A stretch of 24,010 nucleotides of DNA from Oppiella nova (Eukaryota > Arthropoda > Arachnida > Sarcoptiformes > Oppiidae). The stretch is taken from positions 3,457 through 27,466 of the forward strand of contig CAJPVJ010000352.1 in assembly GCA_905397405.1 (NCBI GenBank). The letters are read 5' to 3'. The translations under genes and the position numbers were made by a program. This document shows, piece after piece, positions 1 to 9,863 of the stretch. Numbering within the stretch: the stretch's first letter is position 1; every line of letters starts with the position of its first letter. A model generated the notes under the pieces. The model ran no database searches and was not told the DNA's origin. It saw nothing but the letters and a program-made list of their open reading frames with translations.

Positions 1-69
1 TTTTTTTTCTATGTGTCTCCGAAATGGGAGACAACTTCAGGAATGTCCTCAAAAATTACCGCTAAATTC

Positions 70-73
<4 letters not shown>

Positions 74-110
<37 letters not shown>
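74..110. repeat. (GA)n microsatellite
   Basis: About 18 uninterrupted GA units (37 nt) follow the word TTCATGC. A plus-strand ORF running through it would encode alternating Arg-Glu, which is typical of a microsatellite read-through and not of a gene. GA repeats can bind GAGA-type factors in arthropods, but nothing nearby ties this one to a promoter. Confidence 0.95.
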
Positions 111-114
<4 letters not shown>

Positions 115-2202
115 CGTCTTGTGTTAGGCGTTGCTATTAAGGGAAACAGCTGTTCGGCTAACTGTGCCTTCAAAGGGCCTGAATTAGTGCCATATATACC
201 ACATGGAGCCTATGGAGCACTATTGCTATTGCCTATTGAGCCCTATTTGTCTATTTGTTTGCTATAATATTGCACTTTTAAAGGCAGCCAAGAGTTGGCC
301 ATTGGAAACAAGTGCAACTGTGACCAACACATACACCAATGCTCATCAGCACTGGTAGTACAGCACTGGCAGTGCAACACAACATTCCTATTCCTATCTC
401 TATTCATGCAAACACTAACTCTAACGCCAAACGCACCCAAATTTAATTGCATCACAATTTTGTTGTGTTTGATATATTGCTCTCAAGACTTACACTCAAA
501 GTCTTTATTACTGCATAATTTGGGCATAAAATGAAGCAAACTATCAAACTATCAAACCTCCGATTATTTGCTGGTTTCCCAAAATTATACGTTTGTTTCA
601 CTTTTGCTTCTCTTTAAGACTTTGCCAATCAAACTGGTATACGATATCTATGAGTGATATTTTTAATTAACTTAAATTTTTCCTAAAATATTATTAAACA
701 TTGATTGATTGATTGAAATATATTTTACCATATTTTTTAAATAATTTATTTGAAACAAAAATTAGTTTAATAATATTAAGATTAAGATCGATGAGAAAAT
801 ATAGAAATGAAAACACATTTCATGATAAAAGCTTATCGTTTAGACAAATATTAGTTCGTTGAATATGTTATATAAAAATTGATTAATTATGAGAGACTTT
901 AATATATTTGGTGAGAATTTGACACATTATTATCATTTAATTGCACAAATAATTTCATTTCCGGTTCACAAATAGAAGTCAAAACATATTTTATCTTAAA
1001 TTTTACATTTAAATTAAACTAATTGTTTAATCAATTGAGTAATTCTAGTTGATAATTGTATTAAAAAATAGTTTTATGATATATAGCCGTAATCAAAATG
1101 ACTAACTTGTAAATATAATATTCTGCTAACTTGAAAACTAATTAAATAAATAATAAATAGGTTTAATAATAGAAATATAAAGTGTTGTATGAATTGAAGT
1201 GTGAATTGTGTGATAATCAATAAATAGCATCATGTGTTCAAATACCCGATTAGAACCGTTTTCCATAACTATTCACTATTTTCTTATGTTATGTAAAGAT
1301 TAAAAAACTTTGTCTATACCTGGAGAAGCGCCAGGTGATGCCATTCCCCTAATCAGACATAAGCACAATACACTAACTCCAGTTCCAACTCAATAAAATG
1401 CGTCAAAAAGATATTATTTTGAAACCTAAGAGTGTAGTCACACATGAAAATCATCAATAATTTCCCATCGAATGCAATACTATTATAACGTTATAACGCT
1501 ATACAGTACACAATACCATAATACAGCAAATGTATCATACAATGCATTGTTTGCTAAATATTTTATATGCAATTCTGTTAATCAGGATTTGAATTATTCG
1601 GAAATGAATTTCATTCAAATTGTTTCATAATTACAAGAAATTGACTCATATTTTAGGTATTAAAAACATTTCTTACAAATTGTTTACCAATTAGTTATAC
1701 AGTACAGTTAAATAAAAAAATTATTTTTCTATATTTAATAAAAGTTGAATATACGTAACATGTTATGTTTTAATGCAGTATGATTCCAATAATATCATAT
1801 TATAAATAAATTATATTAAATAACTAAATTATTTAAAGCATACAACAGAATTTTGAAATTCAATATCAATAAATTTCTGTATTTTAAGTACAGTAGTATA
1901 ATGCAAAACAAGATATACAATACAATATATAACACAATAATTTTATGTTAAATTAAAATATTATTTAATAATAGTTTTAATTTTAATTATACACTTATAA
2001 TTTCTATTTAAAATAATTAAAGTTTATAAAATAAAGAAATAAATGGAATTTAATACTATTATACAGTATATAATATATATAATATTATTATACTATTTTA
2101 TACAGTGATATTTCTATACTGTTCATTAATGTTTTACCGATTATACTGTATATATTTATTTCATTGAATACAAATCTTGGAAATAACGATATGTTTCTAC
2201 GA

Positions 2203-2231
2203 TATATTTTATTTTATTATTTTATTTTATT
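2203..2231. repeat. (TTTTA)n-like low-complexity tract
   Basis: Imperfect TTTTA/TTTAT units within the AT-rich desert. Simple sequence only. Confidence 0.7.
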
Positions 2232-2639
2232 AAAATATTTATTCTATAAATTATTTTATTTGGTGTATAAAGGATTTTGATAATTATTAGAAATGTTTTA
2301 ATAAGAATTAGTCTAGTTAAAATTCAAATTAGATCAGTTATAATTTTTATTTTCAATAGACCCATAAACATAAATATTTTATACTCTTAATACTTATGTT
2401 TTAAGGAATCATTTATACCGTATTTATAGAATACAAGTTTGACCTGAGTATATTTTTTATTTACAATTTATATACTGTACTGTACAGTATAATAAATTAA
2501 AGCTTAACATTATTTAAAATATAAATCCAATTATAAATATATTAAAAGCAAAGACTTAATGACTTTTCACTCCTATTGTTAACATGAATTGATTTTTGGT
2601 GCGAATATAAGCACACATTCTGTGAATTATTCGTATAGT

Positions 2640-3070
2640 AATCGCTAATTTTATTACCTGCCAGTGCTAACACACCAGCCAGTGCTAACCAGTTGTGCTA
2701 AAACAGTATTTAAACACATATTTTCTAGCGATTGAGACTTTGGTTTGAGAGTTAAGCTGAGAGGCAGAGAAAAGTGAAGATATTTTGCACTTTCTATTAA
2801 TCGACTCATAACACACACCAACAGCAGCTCAAGTGACGGTCCTGTGCCTCCTGTGCCAACTCGATAAGAGGTCGGCCACGAGCATGGCTTTCATGATAAG
2901 AGATGCACACATATTGTCTGTGATGCCTGTGCTCTCTCTGCTACCACTGCTACCGGTGTCACTCATATATAGAGCACAGCATTGAATACACATCCACTTT
3001 CATGGCACCGATGCAACCATGCAACTGATCCCCACTAATGTTATATCATTATAGCACAGACATATAGACA
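2640..3070. other. Less AT-rich island with short repeats
   Basis: This island stands out from the surrounding AT-rich sequence. The word CCAGTGCTAAC occurs at 2661-2671 and again at 2679-2689 (18-bp spacing), followed by a related GTTGTGCTAA. A TATA-like element lies near 2966. The small ORF at 2884-2985 (33 residues, hydrophobic) has no recognisable family. It may be a promoter or non-coding first exon of a gene outside the window, but direction and function cannot be read from the sequence. Confidence 0.4.
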
Positions 3071-3508
3071 GCCTTTCTATAGACTATCACTTATAACTTA
3101 TAGACCATTAATGGATTTCTTTTTAATTAATCGTTTGCTTACAATCTTTTTTATTAATTATAATTCTTTATATTTTATACATCAAATGGTATATTATTCT
3201 GTAAAAAATATATTCTTGTTGTGCAATTTTATAATAAAAACTACTGATTAATCAAAAGTAAAAATAATAAAACAAAAAACCAAGTTTTGCCATTCTTATT
3301 GCATAGTTTAAATGATAATTATTAGAATCGATTTATGTTTTTATAATTATTTTCTTAAGACTAAGTACTGTACATACCATAGTTTAAGCTCATAAAATTC
3401 TCAATTTTAAGTATTTTACCAATTTTAAATTCTAAATTCAAAGTTATTAGCTTATATGATAATTATACAAATTTTAAAAAATATTTACTGTTAAATATTT
3501 TATTCATT

Positions 3509-3529
3509 AATAATAATAATTATTATTAT
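3509..3529. repeat. (TAA)n/(TTA)n palindromic microsatellite
   Basis: TAA units switch to TTA units, making a self-complementary tract that could form a hairpin. Simple sequence in the intergenic desert. Confidence 0.7.
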
Positions 3530-4498
3530 CGTATTAAACATACTACTGTAAAGTAGAATTGGCCTATCTGGAATGCACAAGTTGTTGAATATACTTTTAT
3601 TACCATCAAAGTTATCTAAAAGGTTACTGGAATAATACAGTATCACTATAATACTTATTAAACATAAGCATAATATTATAAATTAAATTATGTTGAAATT
3701 ATAATCATTTAAAATTTTAATTGTATGACATTAGTAACATAATTATACAAATTTATGCAAAACATAATTAAGCTAGAATATAATATTCTGTCTATATTTT
3801 TAATTTCAAAACTTAATTGACTAATGTTAAAATAATCTGAATTAAAAACTTTTTAAAAGTTTACAAAAATATTGATTAAATTTAATATGTTGTCGATCAT
3901 GATAAAATAATTATACCGGTACATTAATTCTATAAATAAAATAAATATTAATAAAATTACTGTATTAATTTATAAAATTGTTCAATTAATACATTTTTGT
4001 TGTTGTAATTATAACAAATGTTCTGTATAATAGATATTTCATTATTTTAATTATGTCTCAATTTGCACACTATCATTCAGTATAACATAGCATTTGTTAA
4101 TCATTATCAAAAGGCACATTAAATTTAAATAATCATAAGACCAGGTTTCAATTCCCTAGCTTTAAAACTTATTAATCAAACACGAAATCCTTTTAGTTGA
4201 ATTTAGAAAGAAATTATAACTTGTTTAGAATTAATTTATACTGCAGAATATTATAATAACTAGCTTATTACTAGGGGATAAAATTTAAAAATTCCACTTT
4301 AACCGAGAATATTTTATACGAAAATTCTTAACCAATGTAATCCAAGTGAACACCAATTTATATATTGTTTCATATTTGTATAAAATATTTATACCGGTAG
4401 AAAGCATTTGATTATATGTTTAATATTTTTAATGTAAATGTTTAGTTATTTGTAAAAATAATTGAAAAAATATCAGATTTAAGCACAATATAAGTATA

Positions 4499-4504
4499 TT
4501 TATT
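4499..4504 (-). terminator. Candidate poly(A) signal of neuroguidin
   Basis: TTTATT on the plus strand is AATAAA on the minus strand, about 70 nt beyond the neuroguidin stop codon. This is a sensible position for the 3' end of its mRNA. Confidence 0.55.
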
Positions 4505-4574
4505 GAATTCAAAGTATTAAATAATTTGTGCGAAAAACAAAATTCATTAAAACAAAGACTAATGAAATGAATGA

Positions 4575-5594
4575 TTATTTCTTAAACTTTTTAGAGCCCT
4601 TCTTATACTTCTTGGAGTTCTTGTGTTTCGCGGAACTCCTCTTCTTTTGTTTGGAGAACGAGAAGTCATTGGTGTCGTCGATGTCTAAAGCAGTGATGTC
4701 TTCGAAATGCGTGAGACTGGAGGCCATGGATGTCATGGACTGCATGCGTTTGGCTTCGTTTCGCTGCTTTTTCGTCAAATTCATTCGAGTCATGTATTCC
4801 TCTTCGAAGACTGTCTTGTCTTTCAAAAATCGATGCATTTTGGGGTTTGAATGCACAGAATGTGACACTTCTTCGGGTCGGACGTCGAACTCGTGTCTCA
4901 ACTCAGATATAATGGAACTATTGATGGCTCTCTTCTTCGCTCTTTGCAATGCCTTCGCCTTCCGGTCGTCTTCGGCGTCGAACCGCATTTGTGCCACTTT
5001 TGGGGGGACATACAGACCACCACTTCCTCCACCACCAGCCCTTCCCCTCTCGCTGTCGCCCATCTCTTCCATACCGTCATTACTGTCCATATCATCATTT
5101 GGTCGCTCATTGTCTTCGGTTTGTTGGCCGCCTTTAGATCCGACGATAGAATTGAGGTGTGGTTTGAACCTCAAGGGGTCGTTGGGGTCAACGGTTCCAT
5201 CGGTGGACGTCTTAATGAGTTTATCGAAAGTATATCTGAGTTTGTGTTCAATAGGTCTCATCCTCTCCAAGACAGTCCTGTGCTCTACTAGTCTTGAGAT
5301 GACATCAGATCCCGACAACTGTTTGCCGGATATCTTCTTCAGCACTAAATACGTTAAATCCATGAGATATGAGAGAAAGACGCGGTTCTTGAGCTCAACA
5401 AAAGAGTTGCCGTTTTGTGTCAACAACTCGTTGTCTTTGAGTCTCAGGAGTAGATTGGATGCGATTTTGTGACAATTATTGGACTTCTCTTCAATCGATT
5501 TCAGCAAATGTATCGTTTCTTGCGATAGACTCGCCGTTTGGTCCATCGCTTCGTCCACTACTGTGTCCTCAACTGATCCCATCTTCTCATCCAT
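4575..5594 (-). CDS. NGDN: Neuroguidin (Sas10/Utp3/C1D family)
   Basis: Single-exon gene of 339 residues. The human protein is about 315. Residues about 28-125 form the helical Sas10/Utp3/C1D domain, rich in Leu and charged residues. They are followed by the conserved DPNDPLRFKP stretch (137-145), an acidic and Gly-rich linker (160-193), the family motif YVPPKV (195-200), a basic helical segment with EEEYMTRMNLTKKQ (264-277), and a Lys-rich tail that probably acts as a nuclear or nucleolar signal. Family members act in nucleolar small-subunit pre-rRNA processing, and vertebrate neuroguidin also binds eIF4E. The ATG at 5594 opens the frame. EMC4 starts 408 bp away on the other strand, so the two probably share a bidirectional promoter. 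A long antisense open frame over the gene is a codon-usage shadow. Confidence 0.93.
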   Translation of the reverse strand: MDEKMGSVEDTVVDEAMDQTASLSQETIHLLKSIEEKSNNCHKIASNLLLRLKDNELLTQNGNSFVELKNRVFLSYLMDLTYLVLKKISGKQLSGSDVISRLVEHRTVLERMRPIEHKLRYTFDKLIKTSTDGTVDPNDPLRFKPHLNSIVGSKGGQQTEDNERPNDDMDSNDGMEEMGDSERGRAGGGGSGGLYVPPKVAQMRFDAEDDRKAKALQRAKKRAINSSIISELRHEFDVRPEEVSHSVHSNPKMHRFLKDKTVFEEEYMTRMNLTKKQRNEAKRMQSMTSMASSLTHFEDITALDIDDTNDFSFSKQKKRSSAKHKNSKKYKKGSKKFKK

Positions 5595-6001
5595 TAAATG
5601 ACAATCAAATCAATGACTGAATCAATGAATCACTCATTCATTACATGAACGCTAAACACGTTTCCATACAATCATTGCCACAGAAATGCAATGTTTTTGC
5701 CATCAATTATGTCTCACTTTATATTTGTACACATTTTGTTGTTTTATTCAAACTTATACCTAAATTTAATTATAAATAGATTTACTTCACGTAATATAGT
5801 TATGCTATAAATTAACTTAATATTGTAAAAATTAAATCAAAACAACCTTGATTGTTTGTTTGTTTGAATCCATTTGCTTACCACTGATTAGTGTTATATA
5901 AAGCGAACGTATATTATGAGAGAGTTATTGACAACACTTTGTGAGTCTTGGGATCAAATCAAACCAATTGTTACTATCATTGCATTAATTGGAGACAAAC
6001 C
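5595..6001. promoter_or_regulatory. Divergent promoter interval, neuroguidin/EMC4
   Basis: This 407-bp gap lies between two divergent start codons. A TATATAAAG box at 5895-5903 lies about 100 bp before the EMC4 ATG and fits a plus-strand core promoter. No equally clear element was seen for neuroguidin. The middle is AT-rich. Assignment as a shared promoter is inferred from gene orientation. Confidence 0.45.
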
Positions 6002-6660
6002 ATGAGTTCAACGAATCAAATGAATCGCAATGTCTTAGCGAAGAGACACAAATGGGCCATCAGTTTCACGCAGAAGTATGTCTGCATGTGTTACATGTAT
6101 GGGATGTACTAATGGTGACAATGATAATTGTCTTGAAAATAGGCTGAAGAGTGAGAGGAGTGGAGACCTGCCGTCACCGCCGGGCTATAGCTGTCAGTCA
6201 TCGCAACTTCACGGAGAGGCCAGTCGTGAGACCGACCACAACCTCATTGTGAAGAAGTCGTGGGACATCGCGTTGGGGCCCATGAAGCAGATCCCCATGA
6301 ATTTGTTCATTATGTATATGTCCGGGAACTCCATCTCAATCTTCCCCATAATGATGGTCGGGATGCTGTTCCTCAGACCCATCAAAGCACTCATTCAAAT
6401 CAATACAAGTAAGCCATTGATGGTGACGAGTGGTGTCTCATGTGTTTGTGTCTTCTTTGTGGACAGCATTCAAACTGATTGAAGGCAACCAATCGATTCT
6501 CCAGAAACTGATTTATTTGGTCGGAAACCTCCTGTGCGTGGCGTTAGCCCTCTATAAGTGTCAGTCAATGGGTTTATTGCCGTCTCATGCCAGCGATTGG
6601 CTCGACTTCATTGAACCGCCGCAGAGGATGGAGTACTCCGGCGGAGGCATCGCTTTCTAA
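6002..6660 (+). CDS. EMC4: ER membrane protein complex subunit 4
   Basis: Three exons: 6002-6075, 6143-6408 and 6467-6660. The introns are 67 and 58 nt, with donors GTATGT and GTAAGC and acceptors AATAG and GACAG. Splicing keeps the frame and yields 177 residues (human EMC4 is 183). The N-terminal KRHKWAI word is conserved, followed by the family signature [19 protein letters not shown] and two hydrophobic segments, one beginning at NLFIMYM and one at LIYLVGNLL. The C-terminal [16 protein letters not shown] and GGG words are nearly identical to human. EMC4 is part of the EMC insertase, which inserts tail-anchored and polytopic proteins into the ER membrane. The ATG at 6002 gives the conserved basic N-terminus. 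It is divergent from neuroguidin. Confidence 0.96.
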
Positions 6661-7155
6661 CCCCTATTTGTGTCATCACTTCTTCAGTATTTCATTTTCC
6701 AATTGATTTCTTCTAAACAATTCTCGTATAGATTTCTCTCGCCTTTCATTGCATACCAATTGATTGACATTTAATTGCATTATATCTCACGTATCGGACA
6801 CTTATTGTACAAATGTTTTCAATCTGATTGTCAATGGAGTAAAACTATAACTAAATTATTTTATTTTATACTTATTCACCACTGAAGGGCTAATGAATGA
6901 CAAATAATTTTAATCAAGTACTGTATACTCTTGAAAGTGGACACTACCGGTAAATGTAGGATATTTATAGTGACATGTTTAGTCTGGTACAAATACTTAT
7001 GAATACAATTGTTAATACATTTGTTGCAATTAAATGCGAGTGGATTATAAATAGTTATTTACAGATATTTTCCTATATATTGAATACGATTTATAAATGA
7101 TTTTAAAATAGTTTCAAAATTAGATTTTAATTTAGTTTAAAGATTATTAATTTAT

Positions 7156-7410
7156 ATGAATTTATGTACAAAATATAAACGAGTAATAAAGTGATTGTGA
7201 AATGATCTGAAAGGAAACGGCATTTCCTTTGCACCCGTAGTATATGTGTCGAGAGTTTTATTTATTCAGTTTAATTGATTTTAATGAATTTATGTACAAA
7301 ATATAAACGAGTAATAAAGTGATTGTGAAATGATCTGAAAGGAAACGGCATTTCCTTTGCACCCGTAGTATATGTGTCGAGAGTTTTATTTATTCAGTTT
7401 AATTGATTTT
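7156..7410. repeat. Perfect 127-bp direct tandem duplication
   Basis: Positions 7156-7282 and 7284-7410 are identical over 127 bases and separated by one A at 7283. Each copy carries an AATAAA word and a small hairpin (AAAGGAAA, loop CGGCA, TTTCCTTT; 7210-7230 and 7338-7358). Identical copies with a one-base spacer suggest either a very recent duplication or an assembly join. Confidence 0.95.
7210..7230. other. Perfect 8-bp stem hairpin inside 127-bp repeat
   Basis: AAAGGAAA and TTTCCTTT flank a five-base loop, CGGCA. It occurs again in the second copy at 7338-7358. It could be an RNA or DNA hairpin in the EMC4 3' region, with no known function. Confidence 0.6.
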
Positions 7411-7624
7411 CATTGCATTTTCATGACTGCATAAGCAATTCAATTAAATTATGTGTAATTTAATTGCAAATTAAATCAAATTGTAATTTAATTGTAATCA
7501 CTGCAACTGAAATGACAGTACATTTGGTAACAGTGTTTATGAATGGTTGACATCACATGCAATGCAAATGTAAACACAAAAAGAGTTTCAAATGTGAGAC
7601 CAATTGAGTGATGATTAATCGGAT

Positions 7625-9131
7625 ATGACATTCAGATTGGGATTAAGTGTGAGGTCGGCGTTAAGTGCATGTGATTTAGTGCACTGCAGAAGTCACGTAT
7701 GGAGACAATGCCGGCGATTGAAGTCATCGCAGATTTGGTCCGACTTTTCGGACAACGAAGAGAACAATTCGAGACGAAGACATCAAATGGTGGTTCAGTC
7801 GGGCTTCGAGTCGGAGACGGAACAGATCACTGCACTTCTGCACGAGTTGTCCGACACTGACGGCCAGTCGTGGAGCCATTGGGAAGAAGAGGGCGAACCC
7901 ACGATCCGAGGCGTGAAGACAAACGCCATTCCTTTGCGACGATTTAAAGAGAAGTCATTGTATGACCGGAAGAGACATTTCGTGGACTGGAAGCAAATCC
8001 AGTGTACGGCCGGAAAGGGCGGCGACGGTATGATCTGCTTTCTGAAGCTCTGGTGTAACGCAATGGCCGGTCCCAGTGGTGGCGATGGAGGCAATGGCGG
8101 ACACGTTATCCTCGAAGCCGATCACCAGACGAAGTGTTTGTCGAATTTGTCGACACTCTTGAAGGCAGAGTCGGGCGAAAAGGGTATGTCTAAAGACATG
8201 AGCGGCAAAAATGGCGAGCATTTGGTGGTCAAAGTGCCGGTCGGGACACTCGTCAAGGATTATGAGACACAGAGACTGATCGCAGATCTCGATGTCAGCG
8301 GATCTAAGTTTATAGCAGCGCGTGGAGGACAGGGAGGGAAAGGCAACCATTACTTCCTGAACAACACTAACAGACATCCAGGAGTAGCAGAAGTAGGCGC
8401 CACCGGAGAGTCAAAGAGATGGACACTGGAGTTGAGGACAATGGCTCACTCGGGGTTAGTTGGCTTTCCCAACAGTGGAAAGTCGACTCTCTTGAGAGCC
8501 ATATCGCGAGCCAAACCAAAAGTGGCGAACTATCCGTTCACTACATTGAACCCAATGGTGGGAATCGTTGAGTANGACAATGGCTCACTCGGGGTTAGTT
8601 GGCTTTCCCAACAGTGGAAAGTCGACTCTCTTGAGAGCCATATCGCGAGCCAAACCAAAAGTGGCGAACTATCCGTTCACTACATTGAACCCAATGGTGG
8701 GAATCGTTGAGTACTCGGATTACGAACAGTTAGCTGTGGCTGATCTGCCGGGCATTATATCGGGCGCTCATCTCAACAAAGGTTTAGGTATTTCCTTCCT
8801 GAGACACATCGAGCGCTGTGTTTGTCTTTTCTATGTCATTGACCTGACAGTGGATGAGCCCTACGAACAGCTCACGAGTCTTATGACAGAACTCGAGCAC
8901 TACAAGAAAGGTCTGTCCAAAAGGCCTCACACTATAGTTGCCAATAAGATCGACGCTCCCGGCGCTCAACACAAACTCAAACTATTAAAAGAAAGTATAG
9001 GAGAAACCGATTTTCGTATAATTGCTATTTCCGCCAAATATGGCACTAATTTGACTGAATTGTTGAGATATTTTAGAGAGTTATATGATTTGTATAATTA
9101 TGACGACAATGATAATCGTCTCGTTTGGTAA
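7625..9131 (+). CDS. MTG2: Mitochondrial ribosome-associated Obg GTPase (split by assembly duplication)
   Basis: This is the GTPBP5/MTG2 type of Obg GTPase, which acts late in mitochondrial large-subunit assembly. The N-terminus is Arg/Ser-rich, compatible with a mitochondrial presequence. An Obg fold with Gly-rich turns ([22 protein letters not shown]) covers about residues 118-272. The G domain follows, with G1 GFPNSGKST, the switch word YPFTTL, G3 DLPGI, G4 NKID and G5 SAK, ending in LVW like the human protein. As assembled, the frame changes at a single N (8575) flanked by two identical 138-bp copies of the G1 region. Counting that region once (139 bases less) puts both halves in one frame and gives 455 residues (human 406). 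I judge the host gene intact and the break an assembly artefact. It appears intronless and converges on DGAT1. Confidence 0.92.
8437..8713 (+). repeat. 138-bp perfect duplication around a single N
   Basis: Positions 8437-8574 and 8576-8713 are identical, with one undetermined base between them. The unit covers the P-loop (G1) and switch region of MTG2. The 139-base offset puts downstream codons out of frame. This is the typical trace of two overlapping contig ends placed side by side. Confidence 0.95.
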
Positions 9132-9216
9132 ACCACTAGTTTTTGTTAAATGTGTATAATATATATAAAATACTTCATTATTTAATTAAAAATATAATTA
9201 GTGTTTTAAGTAACAA

Positions 9217-9222
9217 AATAAA
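9217..9222 (+). terminator. Candidate poly(A) signal of MTG2
   Basis: AATAAA 86 nt beyond the MTG2 stop codon. The word also occurs in the second copy of the tandem repeat. Confidence 0.45.
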
Positions 9223-9348
9223 TAATCTCATGTCTGTAGAAAAATACAAAAATAACTACAAATAAAATCATTTGACACGAGATTTGAGAAACATTTGACA
9301 CTTAAAAAAATTAGCGAACTCTTAGACTAGACAACAGATTTGTTTTGC

Positions 9349-9419
9349 TTAGATTTGATGAACAAATGAATGCTGTGGTCGCGAGTAGTCATAATTTGTT
9401 ACTTGATTGACGTGATGTA
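9349..9419 (-). pseudogene. Detached copy of DGAT1 3' end
   Basis: This fragment repeats the last 22 or so codons and stop of DGAT1 without any change, but stands alone between the two repeat copies. It ends where copy 2 begins. It is a by-product of the tandem duplication, or of an assembly join, and not a gene. Confidence 0.8.
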
Positions 9420-9647
9420 AAGAAAGGTCTGTCCAAAAGGCCTCACACTATAGTTGCCAATAAGATCGACGCTCCCGGCGCTCAACACAAACTCAAACTA
9501 TTAAAAGAAAGTATAGGAGAAACCGATTTTCGTATAATTGCTATTTCTGCCAAATATGGCACTAATTTGACTGAATTGTTGAGATATTTTAGAGAGTTAT
9601 ATGATTTGTATAATTATGACGACAATGATAATCGTCTCGTTTGGTAA
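9420..9647 (+). pseudogene. Detached copy of MTG2 3' end
   Basis: This repeats the final codons of MTG2, from the KKGLSKRPH region through NKID and the terminal LVW and stop. One silent C-to-T change separates it from the functional copy. It lacks the rest of the gene and has no start of its own. It exists because of the 516-bp duplication. Confidence 0.8.
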
Positions 9648-9863
9648 AAACTAGTTTTTGTTAAATGTGTATAATATTTATAAAATACTTCATTATTTAA
9701 TAAAAAATATAATTAGTGTTTTAAGTAACAAAATAAATAATCTCATGTCTCTAGAAAAATACAAAAATAACTACAAATAAAATCATTTGACACGAGATTT
9801 GAGAAAGATTTGACACTTAAAAAAATTAGCGAACTCTTAGACTAGACAACAGATTTGTTTTGC

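Larger units (their letters stand above)
1..4574. other. Gene-poor AT-rich intergenic region
   Basis: No convincing gene was found in this stretch. Most of it (about 560-2640 and 3070-4500) is extremely AT-rich, with frequent stops in all frames and runs of A/T simple sequence. Two islands are less AT-rich: 1-560, which begins with a T-run and a (GA)n microsatellite, and about 2640-3070. Both contain short repeated words around CAGTGC/GCACTG. The second also has a TATA-like TATATA near 2966 and a 33-codon ORF at 2884-2985, which I do not trust as a gene. The islands could be non-coding exons, UTRs or regulatory DNA of a gene outside the window. The right end holds the poly(A) region of the minus-strand neuroguidin gene. 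Confidence 0.7.
6661..7624. other. Intergenic EMC4-MTG2 region with tandem repeat
   Basis: No coding sequence was seen. It should contain the EMC4 3' UTR: an ATTAAA lies near 7029, and AATAAA at 7185-7190 falls inside the duplicated unit. The MTG2 promoter should lie at the right end. The main feature is the perfect 127-bp tandem duplication at 7156-7410. The rest is AT-rich. Confidence 0.6.

Noticed and set aside
13-267. 84-codon ORF with an Arg-Glu repeat
   Set aside because: It is a read-through of the GA microsatellite, with no family resemblance.
295-534. 79-codon ORF in the left island, and its antisense partner
   Set aside because: Low-complexity translation without domains, and no ATG at its listed start. 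Overlapping frames on both strands suggest chance in less AT-rich DNA.
2884-2985. 33-residue ATG ORF with a hydrophobic stretch, possible signal peptide
   Set aside because: Too short to judge, with no family match. Its only support is location in an island. Not called as a gene.
4528-5472. 314-codon plus-strand open frame opposite neuroguidin
   Set aside because: It begins with GTG, lies entirely antisense to a well conserved gene, and has no recognisable domain. It is explained by codon usage of the real gene.
7156-7410. The tandem copies read as a mobile element with terminal repeats
   Set aside because: The units are adjacent with one spacer base, without internal coding sequence or terminal inverted repeats. 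They fit a tandem duplication or an assembly join.
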